From: Alphaproteobacteria bacterium
GTDB lineage: Bacteria > Pseudomonadota > Alphaproteobacteria > Rhizobiales > JAJFHR01
Assembly: GCA_024278055.1 (NCBI GenBank)
Contig: JAJRTY010000110.1
Span: 1-52,695, forward strand
DNA length: 52,695 bases
Direction: 5' to 3'
Both the position numbers and the translations under genes were made by a program. Below are positions 45,781-52,695 of the stretch, piece after piece (within the stretch, counting starts at the first letter, position 1; every line of letters starts with the position of its first letter). The notes beneath the pieces were generated by a model. The model was not told the origin of the DNA, made no database searches, and was given only the letters and a program-made list of their open reading frames with translations.

Positions 45781-45803
45781 GCTGCCGCCGAAAAGGTGGC
45801 AGC
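45781..45803 (+). other. Hairpin after tctA
   Basis: GCTGCCGCC pairs with GGTGGCAGC (one G-T) around a GAAAA loop, 6 nt after the tctA stop. No T-run follows. It may end or stabilise the tct message before the gntR promoter. Confidence 0.5.
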
Positions 45804-45845
45804 AAAGAAAGTTGTAAAACATCACTGAAATGATGGATTCTCTTT

Positions 45846-45864
45846 CTGGTATATGGTATACCAG
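45846..45864. promoter_or_regulatory. GntR-type operator in front of the gntR-oxc operon
   Basis: CTGGTATATGGTATACCAG, a 19-bp site with the TGGTATACCA core at 45854-45863 and a second half site TGGTATA before it. It lies 29 nt upstream of the regulator ATG, a position that suits autoregulation and control of the downstream oxc-frc genes. Confidence 0.75.
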
Positions 45865-45893
45865 TATCGAAAATCAGTATTATGGAGCCATCC

Positions 45894-46583
45894 ATGACCC
45901 AGACCCGTTTAAAAGTTCAGCCGATCGCCGAAGACTTCAGTCTTAAGTCGCGCATATATGTGTCGTTGAAGCAGGCTATCGTTTCTGCTGATATTTATGA
46001 TGAAGCAACGGATCTCCGGCTGGATGAGAGAAAGCTATCAGAGCAATTCGGCATCAGCAGAACGCCGTTACGTGAAGCTCTTGCCAGGCTTGAGCAGGAG
46101 GGGCTGGTGAAAATTATGCCCCGCCGTGGTGTCTTTATCGCCCGACGGACCAAGGTTGAAATCCTGGAGATGATAACAGTGTGGGCAGCACTGGAAAGCA
46201 TGGCCGCTCGCCTGGCAACGCTGCATGCAAGTGATGCCGAAATTGCCGCTTTGCGTCAAATGGCGTCGGCCTTTGAAAGTCCTGGCCCCAATGCTGATAT
46301 CGACGAATATTCCGAAACCAACATTAAATTTCACCAGGCAATTTTAAAGCTGGGAAAATGTCCGCTTATCGAGAAAATTGCCGAAGGGTTATTCATGCAT
46401 GTGCGGGCCATTCGTTCACGCACTATTTCTGAAGGCGACCGGTTCAACAAATCGATTGTTGATCACATGCATATCATAGAAGCGCTGGAGGCACGTGACA
46501 CAGAACTTGCTGAACGGCTGGTGCGCGAACACACACTCAACCTGGCCGAGCATGTCAAGCAGAACGTAACCAACCTCGATTGA
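45894..46583 (+). CDS. GntR-family (FCD/FadR-type) transcriptional regulator of the oxalate genes
   Basis: About 229 residues from ATG 45894, which has GGAG 6 nt upstream (an in-frame ATG at 45882 has no ribosome site). N-terminal winged helix with the GntR signature LSEQFGISRTPLREALARLE and GLVKIMPRRGVFIAR. The C-terminal all-helical FCD domain (about 90-220) contains the metal/ligand residues expected: Asp/Asn in YSETNIKFHQAIL and His in VDHMHIIEALEARD. FCD regulators usually bind TGG-N-CCA palindromes, matching the four TGGTATACCA sites around this locus. The ligand is probably the carbon source or its CoA ester. Confidence 0.9.
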   Translation: MTQTRLKVQPIAEDFSLKSRIYVSLKQAIVSADIYDEATDLRLDERKLSEQFGISRTPLREALARLEQEGLVKIMPRRGVFIARRTKVEILEMITVWAALESMAARLATLHASDAEIAALRQMASAFESPGPNADIDEYSETNIKFHQAILKLGKCPLIEKIAEGLFMHVRAIRSRTISEGDRFNKSIVDHMHIIEALEARDTELAERLVREHTLNLAEHVKQNVTNLD

Positions 46584-46645
46584 GCGCAGGGTAATAATTT
46601 GAATAGGGCGTAAATGCTCTTGGAAACTATTGACGGAAAAACTTT

Positions 46646-48367
46646 ATGTCCACCACAAACGCCGATACTGAAACAGAAACACTAACGGACGGTTTTCATC
46701 TGATAATTGATGCGCTTAAGCTCAATGATATCAACACGATTTATGGCGTGCCGGGTATCCCGATTACGGATTTCGGCCGCTATGCCCAGGCCGCAGGCAT
46801 GCGCGTTCTCTCCTTCCGCCATGAGCAGCATGCGGGCTATGCAGCCGCGATTGCAGGCTACCTTACGCAAAAGCCTGGCATCTGCCTGACAGTGTCTGCG
46901 CCTGGGTTTTTAAACGGCCTCACCGCTCTGGCTCACGCCACCACCAATTGTTTCCCGATGATCCTGATCAGTGGTTCGTCCGAGCGCGAAATTGTTGACC
47001 TGCAACAAGGTGACTATGAGGAAATGGACCAATTGGCCATTGCCAAGGGACTGTGCAAAGACGCTTATCGTATATTACATGCCGAAGATATCGGCATCGG
47101 TATTGCGCGTGCTATCCGCGCTGCCGTTTCCGGTCGTCCCGGCGGTGTCTATCTTGATCTGCCCGCCAAGCTGTTTGGTCAGGTAATGAATGCGCACGCC
47201 GGTGCAAACTCTCTGGTTAAAGTGATAGATCCAGCCCCGCGCCAGCTTCCCGCTCCAGAAGCAGTCACGCGCGCGCTCAATGAGCTTAAAAATGCCAAAC
47301 GCCCGCTGATTATTCTTGGCAAGGGTGCAGCTTACGCCCAGGCCGACGCTGATATTCGCGCCTTTGTTGAAAAAAGCGGTATTCCCTATCTGCCCATGAG
47401 CATGGCCAAAGGGCTGTTGCCGGATACTCATCCGCTGTCAGCGGGGGCGGCCCGCTCCCTGGCGTTGAAAGAATCCGATGTGGTGGTGATGATTGGCGCC
47501 CGCCTCAACTGGCTGTTGTCGCATGGCAAGGGCAAGTCATGGGGCACCACACCCAAACGCTTTATCCATATCGATATTGAACCCAGGGAAATGGACAGTA
47601 ATGTTGAAATTGTGGCTCCGCTGGTTGGTGATATCGGCTCTTGTGTCTCGGCTCTTCTCTCCGGCCTTGGCGACAACTGGTCGGCACCACCGGCGGATTG
47701 GACCAGTGCGCTCAGGGAAAAAGTGGAGACCAATGTTGCCCGCATGGCGCCAAAGCTGCGCAACAATAATGTGCCGATGGATTATCATGGCGCTCTTGGT
47801 GCGCTGCGCACCATAATCAAGGAACGGCCCGATGCCATATTGGTCAATGAAGGGGCCAATACGCTCGATTTCGCCCGCTCCATCATTGATATGTACCAGC
47901 CGCGCAAGCGCCTCGATGTTGGCACCTGGGGGGTTATGGGTATTGGCATGGGAACGGCGATTGCTGCAGCAGTTGAAACCGGCAAGCCGGTGCTGGCCAT
48001 TGAAGGCGACTCAGCCTTTGGTTTTTCCGGCATGGAAATAGAAACAATCTGCCGCTACAATCTTCCCGTTTGTGTGGTGGTTTTCAACAACAACGGCATT
48101 TATCGCGGCACCGACGTTAACCCCTCAGGTGGACCGGATGCAGCGACGACCGTTTTTGTCAAGGATGCCCGTTACGACAGGATGATGGAGGCGTTTGGTG
48201 GCGTTGGTGTCTATGCAACAACGCCTGATGACCTGACCCGTGCAGTCAACGAAGCCATGGACAGTGGCAGGCCGACACTCATCAATGCCGTAATTGACGA
48301 AAAGGCCGGCACTGAAAGCGGTCGCATTGGCAATCTCAATCCGCAAAGCGTTGTATCGAAAAAATGA
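46646..48367 (+). CDS. oxc: Oxalyl-CoA decarboxylase
   Basis: ThDP enzyme converting oxalyl-CoA to formyl-CoA and CO2. 573 residues, matching Oxalobacter Oxc and E. coli YfdU. The activating glutamate is in [13 protein letters not shown] (about Glu60), and the ThDP-Mg segment is [20 protein letters not shown] followed by FNNNGIY (GDS...NN). The N-terminal [20 protein letters not shown] and the [25 protein letters not shown] segment (split near 110-130) are hallmarks of Oxc and separate it from acetolactate synthases. The ribosome site is weak. It follows gntR by 62 nt and precedes frc by 31 nt. Confidence 0.95.
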   Translation: MSTTNADTETETLTDGFHLIIDALKLNDINTIYGVPGIPITDFGRYAQAAGMRVLSFRHEQHAGYAAAIAGYLTQKPGICLTVSAPGFLNGLTALAHATTNCFPMILISGSSEREIVDLQQGDYEEMDQLAIAKGLCKDAYRILHAEDIGIGIARAIRAAVSGRPGGVYLDLPAKLFGQVMNAHAGANSLVKVIDPAPRQLPAPEAVTRALNELKNAKRPLIILGKGAAYAQADADIRAFVEKSGIPYLPMSMAKGLLPDTHPLSAGAARSLALKESDVVVMIGARLNWLLSHGKGKSWGTTPKRFIHIDIEPREMDSNVEIVAPLVGDIGSCVSALLSGLGDNWSAPPADWTSALREKVETNVARMAPKLRNNNVPMDYHGALGALRTIIKERPDAILVNEGANTLDFARSIIDMYQPRKRLDVGTWGVMGIGMGTAIAAAVETGKPVLAIEGDSAFGFSGMEIETICRYNLPVCVVVFNNNGIYRGTDVNPSGGPDAATTVFVKDARYDRMMEAFGGVGVYATTPDDLTRAVNEAMDSGRPTLINAVIDEKAGTESGRIGNLNPQSVVSKK

Positions 48368-48398
48368 ACAAACAAAATCAATTCAACAGGAACGAACA

Positions 48399-49646
48399 AT
48401 GGAAGCGTTGAAAGGTATCAAAATTCTGGACATGACACATGTTCAGTCCGGCCCCACCTGTACACAATTACTGGCCTGGTTTGGCGCTGATGTGATCAAG
48501 GTTGAAAGACCCGGAGTAGGCGATGCCACCCGGGGCCAGCTGCGCGACATCCCTGATGTGGATAGTCTTTATTTTACCATGTTAAATCACAACAAGCGCT
48601 CGGTTACGCTCAATACCAAAAAAGATGAAGGCAAGGCAATTTTTATCAAGTTGATAGAGACCTGTGATGTGCTGGTTGAAAATTTTGCCCCCGGCGCCCT
48701 TGATCGCATGGGGTTTTCCTGGGAGCGTATTCAGGAGATAAACCCGCGCATTATTTATGCCTCGATCAAAGGCTTCGGCCCTGGACCTTATGAAGATTGC
48801 AAGGTCTATGAAAATGTCGCCCAATGTACCGGCGGCTCAGCCTCAACCACCGGCTTTCGCGATGGCCCGCCTTTGGTGACGGGCGCGCAAATTGGCGACA
48901 GCGGCACCGGCCTGCATCTGGCTCTTGGCATCGTCACAGCTTTGTACCATCGCACCACATCAGGCAAGGGACAGCGCGTAACCGCTGCCATGCAGGATGG
49001 TGTGCTCAATCTGTGCCGGGTTAAGCTGCGCGATCAGCAGCGTTTGGCGCATGGGCCTTTGAAAGAATACAGTCAGGCGGGCCAGGGCATCCCCTTTGGA
49101 GAAGCTACACCACGCGCCGGTAATGATTCCGGTGGCGGACAACCCGGCTGGATTGTCAAATGCAAGGGCTGGGAAAACGATCCTGATGCCTACGTTTATT
49201 TCATCACCCAGGCCGCTGTCTGGGGCAATGTCTGCGATATCATCGGCAAGCCGGAATGGAAAGAAGCGCCCGGTTATGCAACGCCGGAGGAGCGCCTGGA
49301 TAAAATCGCAGCAATTTTCGATGCTGTCGAAGACTGGACCAAAACCAAAGATAAATTCGAGGTTATGGAAATCTGCAATCCGCTCAATATCCCATGCGGG
49401 CCTATCCTGTCGATGAAAGAACTTGCAGAACAGAAATCCCTGAGAGACACCGGCACAATTGTCGAAGTGGATCATCCTGAACGCGGTAAATACCTCTCTG
49501 TGGGCAATCCGGTAAAACTTTCCGACAGCCCCAGTGAGGTGACGCGCTCACCACTGCTGGGCGAACACACCGACGAAATACTGGGCGAGGTTCTCGGTCT
49601 TTCGCCACAGGAAATCAAAGCCGCCAAATCTGCCGGCGCGGTTTAA
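48399..49646 (+). CDS. frc: Formyl-CoA:oxalate CoA-transferase
   Basis: Class III CoA-transferase that moves CoA from formyl-CoA to oxalate, giving oxalyl-CoA and formate. 415 residues from ATG 48399, as in E. coli YfdW; an open extension to 48294 overlaps oxc and has no ribosome site. Evidence: N-terminal [20 protein letters not shown], catalytic Asp in AQIGDSGTG (about Asp167), the glycine loop [14 protein letters not shown], and [10 protein letters not shown]. Residue 48 is Gln in TRGQLRDIP, as in YfdW, where Oxalobacter Frc has Trp. Directly downstream of oxc, the usual pair. Confidence 0.95.
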   Translation: MEALKGIKILDMTHVQSGPTCTQLLAWFGADVIKVERPGVGDATRGQLRDIPDVDSLYFTMLNHNKRSVTLNTKKDEGKAIFIKLIETCDVLVENFAPGALDRMGFSWERIQEINPRIIYASIKGFGPGPYEDCKVYENVAQCTGGSASTTGFRDGPPLVTGAQIGDSGTGLHLALGIVTALYHRTTSGKGQRVTAAMQDGVLNLCRVKLRDQQRLAHGPLKEYSQAGQGIPFGEATPRAGNDSGGGQPGWIVKCKGWENDPDAYVYFITQAAVWGNVCDIIGKPEWKEAPGYATPEERLDKIAAIFDAVEDWTKTKDKFEVMEICNPLNIPCGPILSMKELAEQKSLRDTGTIVEVDHPERGKYLSVGNPVKLSDSPSEVTRSPLLGEHTDEILGEVLGLSPQEIKAAKSAGAV

Positions 49647-49683
49647 AGCCGCTACAGACATATAAGGTAACGAGGAGATATCG

Positions 49684-50604
49684 ATGCGTATAATCGTCAA
49701 TGGACAACAGGCTTTTGGCAAAGCCAGCCTAGAGGCCATTCTGGAAAAGGGTGAAGACGAAGTGGTCGCAGTCTATTGTGCGCCTGACAAGGAAGGCCGC
49801 CCGGTTGACCCGATCAAGGAATTTGCGCTTGAAAAAGGTCTCGAGGTTGTACAGCCACCAAATTACGAAGATGCAGATGTGCTCGATAAGATGCGCAGCT
49901 TCAATGCGGATCTTTGTGTCATGGCCTATATGATTATCTTCGTGCCGCAGGAAGCCCGCGATATTCCCACCTATGGGTCCATTTGCTTTCATCCCTCCCT
50001 GCTGCCCAAACACCGTGGCCCCAGTTCAATAAACTGGCCGATCATTGGTGGTGCAACCAAAACCGGCCTGACCATTTTCTGGCCCGATGACGGACTGGAT
50101 GAAGGTGAAATCCTGCTGCAAAAGGAAATTGACATCACTCCCGATGACACCTTGGGTTCGGTCTATTTCAACAAGGTTTTTCCGCTGGGTATTGAAGCGG
50201 TTCTGGAGGCAATCGACCTGGTGCGCGGCGGCAATCCGCCACGCATTGCTCAAGATGATGCTCTGGCAACCTATGAGAGCTGGTGCCGCAAGGCCGATGC
50301 TGAAATCGACTGGTCAAAATCTGTTGATGATGTTTACAACCTTATTCGTGGCACAAACCCTCAACCGGGAGCGTGGACAACTCTTGGCGACCTTGAGGTC
50401 CAGATTTATGACTGTGCAAAAGCATCAGGAACCGACGCCAAACCCGGCGAAGTGACAGCGGTTGACGAAAAAAGCATAACAGTGTCGGCAAAAGACGGTC
50501 AGATAATTATTGCCCGTGTGAAACCCAAGGGAGAGAAAAAAATCACAGCTGGAGAATTTGCCGGTTCACAAAGGATCAAAATTGGTACTATATTGGGTGG
50601 ATAA
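49684..50604 (+). CDS. 10-formyl-THF hydrolase-like formyltransferase (stand-alone FDH hydrolase-domain type)
   Basis: About 306 residues with an N-terminal formyl-transferase domain (1-190) and C-terminal OB-like domain (205-300). It resembles the N-terminal hydrolase domain of 10-formyltetrahydrofolate dehydrogenase (ALDH1L1) more than methionyl-tRNA formyltransferase: HPSLLPKHRGPSSINWPI, IFWPDDGLDEGEILLQKE and IRGTNPQPGAW. The catalytic Asn/His/Asp set of the family is present as Asn38 replaced by the SINW Asn, His in HPSLLPKHRG and Asp in WPDDGLD. In an operon between frc and fhs, it could transfer formyl groups between formyl-CoA and THF or hydrolyse excess formyl-THF. ATG 49684 follows GAGGAGAT. 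Confidence 0.8.
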   Translation: MRIIVNGQQAFGKASLEAILEKGEDEVVAVYCAPDKEGRPVDPIKEFALEKGLEVVQPPNYEDADVLDKMRSFNADLCVMAYMIIFVPQEARDIPTYGSICFHPSLLPKHRGPSSINWPIIGGATKTGLTIFWPDDGLDEGEILLQKEIDITPDDTLGSVYFNKVFPLGIEAVLEAIDLVRGGNPPRIAQDDALATYESWCRKADAEIDWSKSVDDVYNLIRGTNPQPGAWTTLGDLEVQIYDCAKASGTDAKPGEVTAVDEKSITVSAKDGQIIIARVKPKGEKKITAGEFAGSQRIKIGTILGG

Positions 50605-50664
50605 GCCAGCTTGGGGATTTAAGACATTTGCAAATAATATAACAATTCAGGGAAAAAACAGATA

Positions 50665-52335
50665 ATGCCCAAAAGTGATATTGAAATTGCCCGTGAGGCA
50701 ACGATGATACCGATTGCTGAAGTCGGTGCGAAGCTTGACATTCCAGCTGAAGAATTACTGCATTTCGGCCCTTCAAAGGCCAAACTGTCGATGGATTACA
50801 TTAAATCCCTGAGCGACAGGCCCGACGGCAAACTCATTTTGGTAACAGCCGTAACCCCAACCCCGGCGGGCGAGGGCAAGACCACCACAACGGTCGGTCT
50901 CGGTGACGGCCTTAATAAAATCGGCAAGCGCGCAGCTATCTGCGTGCGCGAACCCTCGCTTGGTCCGTGTTTTGGCATGAAGGGCGGAGCTGCCGGTGGC
51001 GGTTATGCGCAAGTTGTGCCGATGGAGGACATCAATCTTCATTTCACCGGTGATTTTCACGCCATTGGTATCGCCCATTCATTATTGTCGGCGCTTATTG
51101 ATAATCATATTTACTGGGGCCATGAACCGGCGATTGATTCGCGCCGGGTCACCTGGAAGCGCGTCGTTGACATGAATGATCGTTCATTGCGCCAGATTAC
51201 CAGTTCTCTGGGCGGTGTTGCCAATGGTTTTCCGCGCGAGGACGGTTTTGACATTGTTGTTGCTTCCGAGATCATGGCGATTTTCTGTCTGGCCAAAGAT
51301 CTCGCTGATCTTACCAAGCGCATCGGTAATATGGTCATAGGTTTTAACCGCAAGCGTGAGCCGATTTATGCCCGTGACGTCAAAGGCCCCGGCCCCATGT
51401 CGGTGCTGTTGAAGGATGCTCTTGCCCCTAATCTGGTGCAGACGCTGGAAAATAACCCGGCCTTCATCCATGGCGGCCCCTTCGCCAATATAGCGCACGG
51501 CTGCAACTCGGTCATTGCCACCAAAACAGCGCTGAAGCTGGCGGATTATGTGGTAACAGAAGCAGGCTTTGGTGCTGATCTCGGTGCTGAAAAATTCTTC
51601 AACATCAAATGCCGCAAAGCCGGTCTAAAACCAGCCGCCGTGGTCATTGTTGCTACCGTTAGAGCTTTAAAAATGCATGGCGGTGTCGACAAGAAAGAAC
51701 TCGGCCCTGAAAATGTTGAAGCGGTAAAATCCGGCTGCTCAAACCTCGCCCGTCACATCAAAAACGTACAATCCTTTGGTGTACCGGTCGTTGTCGCCAT
51801 CAACCAGTTCATCACCGATACCGATGCCGAGCTTCAGGCGGTCAAGGAAACAGCGGAAGGCTTTGGCACCACTGCCATTATCGCCAGCCACTGGTCAAAC
51901 GGCGGCGCCGGTGCGGAAGAGCTCGCAATTCATGTAGCCAAAATGGCCGACAGTGGGGATGCGGATTTCAAGGTGCTCTATCCCGATGACATGCCGTTGA
52001 TTGAAAAAACCCGTTTTATCGCACAGAACATCTATGGTGCCGACGATATTACCATGGATGGTGCTGTGCAAAAGCGCTTCGAGGAGTTGCAAAAGGATTA
52101 TGGTCACTTCCCAGTCTGTATGGCCAAAACCCAGTATAGTTTTTCAACTGACCCCGAAGCCAAGGGCGCACCTGGCGGTTTCACCATCCCGATCCGCGAG
52201 TTGCGCCTTTCAGCCGGCGCCGAATTCATCGTCGTGGTCGCCGGCGCCATCATGACCATGCCGGGCCTGCCTCGTGTGCCGGCCGCAAACTCAATCTACC
52301 TCAACGAAGACGGCCAGGTGGAAGGTTTGTTTTAA
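50665..52335 (+). CDS. fhs: Formate-tetrahydrofolate ligase
   Basis: ATP-dependent synthesis of 10-formyl-THF from formate and THF. 556 residues, the standard length. ATP-binding loop [20 protein letters not shown] (about 66-85), the [19 protein letters not shown] signature (about 94-112) and the folate-site region near the C-terminus ([19 protein letters not shown]). In this operon it captures formate released by Frc into the C1 pool. Last gene of gntR-oxc-frc-fmt-like-fhs; a terminator follows. Confidence 0.96.
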   Translation: MPKSDIEIAREATMIPIAEVGAKLDIPAEELLHFGPSKAKLSMDYIKSLSDRPDGKLILVTAVTPTPAGEGKTTTTVGLGDGLNKIGKRAAICVREPSLGPCFGMKGGAAGGGYAQVVPMEDINLHFTGDFHAIGIAHSLLSALIDNHIYWGHEPAIDSRRVTWKRVVDMNDRSLRQITSSLGGVANGFPREDGFDIVVASEIMAIFCLAKDLADLTKRIGNMVIGFNRKREPIYARDVKGPGPMSVLLKDALAPNLVQTLENNPAFIHGGPFANIAHGCNSVIATKTALKLADYVVTEAGFGADLGAEKFFNIKCRKAGLKPAAVVIVATVRALKMHGGVDKKELGPENVEAVKSGCSNLARHIKNVQSFGVPVVVAINQFITDTDAELQAVKETAEGFGTTAIIASHWSNGGAGAEELAIHVAKMADSGDADFKVLYPDDMPLIEKTRFIAQNIYGADDITMDGAVQKRFEELQKDYGHFPVCMAKTQYSFSTDPEAKGAPGGFTIPIRELRLSAGAEFIVVVAGAIMTMPGLPRVPAANSIYLNEDGQVEGLF

Positions 52336-52340
52336 CGGCG

Positions 52341-52397
52341 TCATTTCTTGCAACAAGAAATGACAAAACCGGCAGTATCCCAACTGCCGGTTTTTTT
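52341..52397 (+). terminator. Double-hairpin Rho-independent terminator of the oxalate operon
   Basis: First hairpin TCATTTCTTG-caa-CAAGAAATGA (52341-52363); second AAAACCGGCAGT (52365-52376) paired with ACTGCCGGTTTT (52383-52394) and followed by T residues to 52397. A strong terminator 5 nt after the fhs stop region. Confidence 0.9.
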
Positions 52398-52404
52398 GTG
52401 ACCT

Positions 52405-52566
52405 TAGAGCACTTCTCGATCATATTGAACCGTTTGACCGGTTTTTCGCGCTTTCTGGACGTCGTTGGCTTCGACTTTTGGTCAACCAGACCAAGGCGTC
52501 AAACCCGCCTTGCCAGCAAACGCGAAAAACCGGTCAAACGGTTCAATATGATCGAGAAGTGCTCTA
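52405..52566. repeat. 162-bp element with perfect 46-bp inverted repeats
   Basis: Arms 52405-52450 and 52521-52566 are exact reverse complements, beginning TAGAGCACTTCTCGATCATA. The 70-nt centre includes a smaller hairpin TTGGTC-aacca-GACCAA. The start TTAGAGCACTTC-YCGA is shared with the repeat at 3394. The stop codon of the partial transposase gene (52564-52566) lies in its last three bases, so element and insertion sequence abut exactly. Confidence 0.85.
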
Positions 52567-52695
52567 GCTGTGGACCCTCAACAGGTTGTTCTTCTTGAAT
52601 CCCAATTTTGAGATTGGTGTTTGATCTTTTATACCACCATGTGGCCGGTGCCAATTGTACATGTGGGTCCATATGGGCAATTCCACTTTTCGGTA
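52564..52695 (-). mobile_element. C-terminus of an IS481-family transposase (cut by window end)
   Basis: The minus strand from the window edge reads 43 codons in one frame to TAG 52564-52566: THMYNWHRPHGGIK, then TPISKLGF and NNLLRVHS. The pattern YNWHRPH...TPISRLGL...NLLRLHS is the end of IS481-type DDE transposases. The rest of the gene lies outside the window, so integrity is unknown. Confidence 0.8.

Overview
The window looks like about 52.7 kb of chromosome from a Gram-negative alphaproteobacterium, most likely of the order Hyphomicrobiales (Rhizobiales). The basis is protein-level resemblance, outer-envelope genes (an autotransporter, an RND pump with a lipoprotein adaptor) and a palindromic repeat near 3.4 kb of a type I recall as common between Rhizobiales genes. 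I see no rRNA, tRNA, CRISPR array, prophage or origin. The right edge cuts an IS481-type transposase gene and the left edge opens with a near-perfect 70-bp palindrome.

Region 1 (0.3-15.6 kb) is a 2-aminoethylphosphonate (AEP) module. A double-PAS chemoreceptor is followed by an AEP-type ABC importer (binding protein, ATPase, one fused two-domain permease), an autotransporter with glycine/threonine-rich repeats, a LysR regulator, and the catabolic operon phnW-phnA-phnY. The enzymes turn AEP into phosphonoacetaldehyde, then phosphonoacetate, then acetate plus phosphate. The last gene of the run is a YjbB-type Na/phosphate transporter with PhoU-like domains, which I read as an outlet for the released phosphate. 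An alanine dehydrogenase with its Lrp-type regulator at 26-28 kb could recycle the alanine made by PhnW.

Region 2 (15.6-32.8 kb) is mixed metabolism: a CaiB/BaiF CoA-transferase without a normal start codon, an RND permease and adaptor, a TPR/2OG-Fe(II) oxygenase gene broken by an in-frame stop, two LysR regulators, an acyl-CoA dehydrogenase homologue lacking the usual catalytic glutamates, a thiamine-diphosphate enzyme, alanine dehydrogenase, a SAF-domain oxidoreductase, an SDR, a DUF1330 protein and an alpha/beta hydrolase. A 211-bp element with 42-bp inverted ends lies at 28.0 kb.

Region 3 (32.9-38.1 kb) is a tungsten-type aldehyde:ferredoxin oxidoreductase operon on the minus strand: polyferredoxin, AOR catalytic subunit, FAD/NAD reductase and a MoaD-like protein, preceded by a GAF/Fis regulator with no AAA+ domain. 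The order matches the AorABC(D) type known from Aromatoleum. A FAH-family hydrolase and an exported rhodanese follow.

Region 4 (39.9-52.3 kb) is the most interesting part, an oxalate/C1 module: a 50-codon small gene, a divergent SucCD-like CoA ligase pair, a TctCBA transporter (tctC frameshifted), a GntR/FCD regulator, oxalyl-CoA decarboxylase, formyl-CoA:oxalate CoA-transferase, a stand-alone protein like the hydrolase domain of 10-formyl-THF dehydrogenase, and formate-THF ligase. Four perfect copies of the palindrome TGGTATACCA lie at the three promoter regions of this segment and tie it into one probable regulon. The working model is uptake and activation of oxalate (or a related diacid), decarboxylation to formyl-CoA, and passage of the formyl group into the folate C1 pool. 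A double-hairpin terminator closes the operon.
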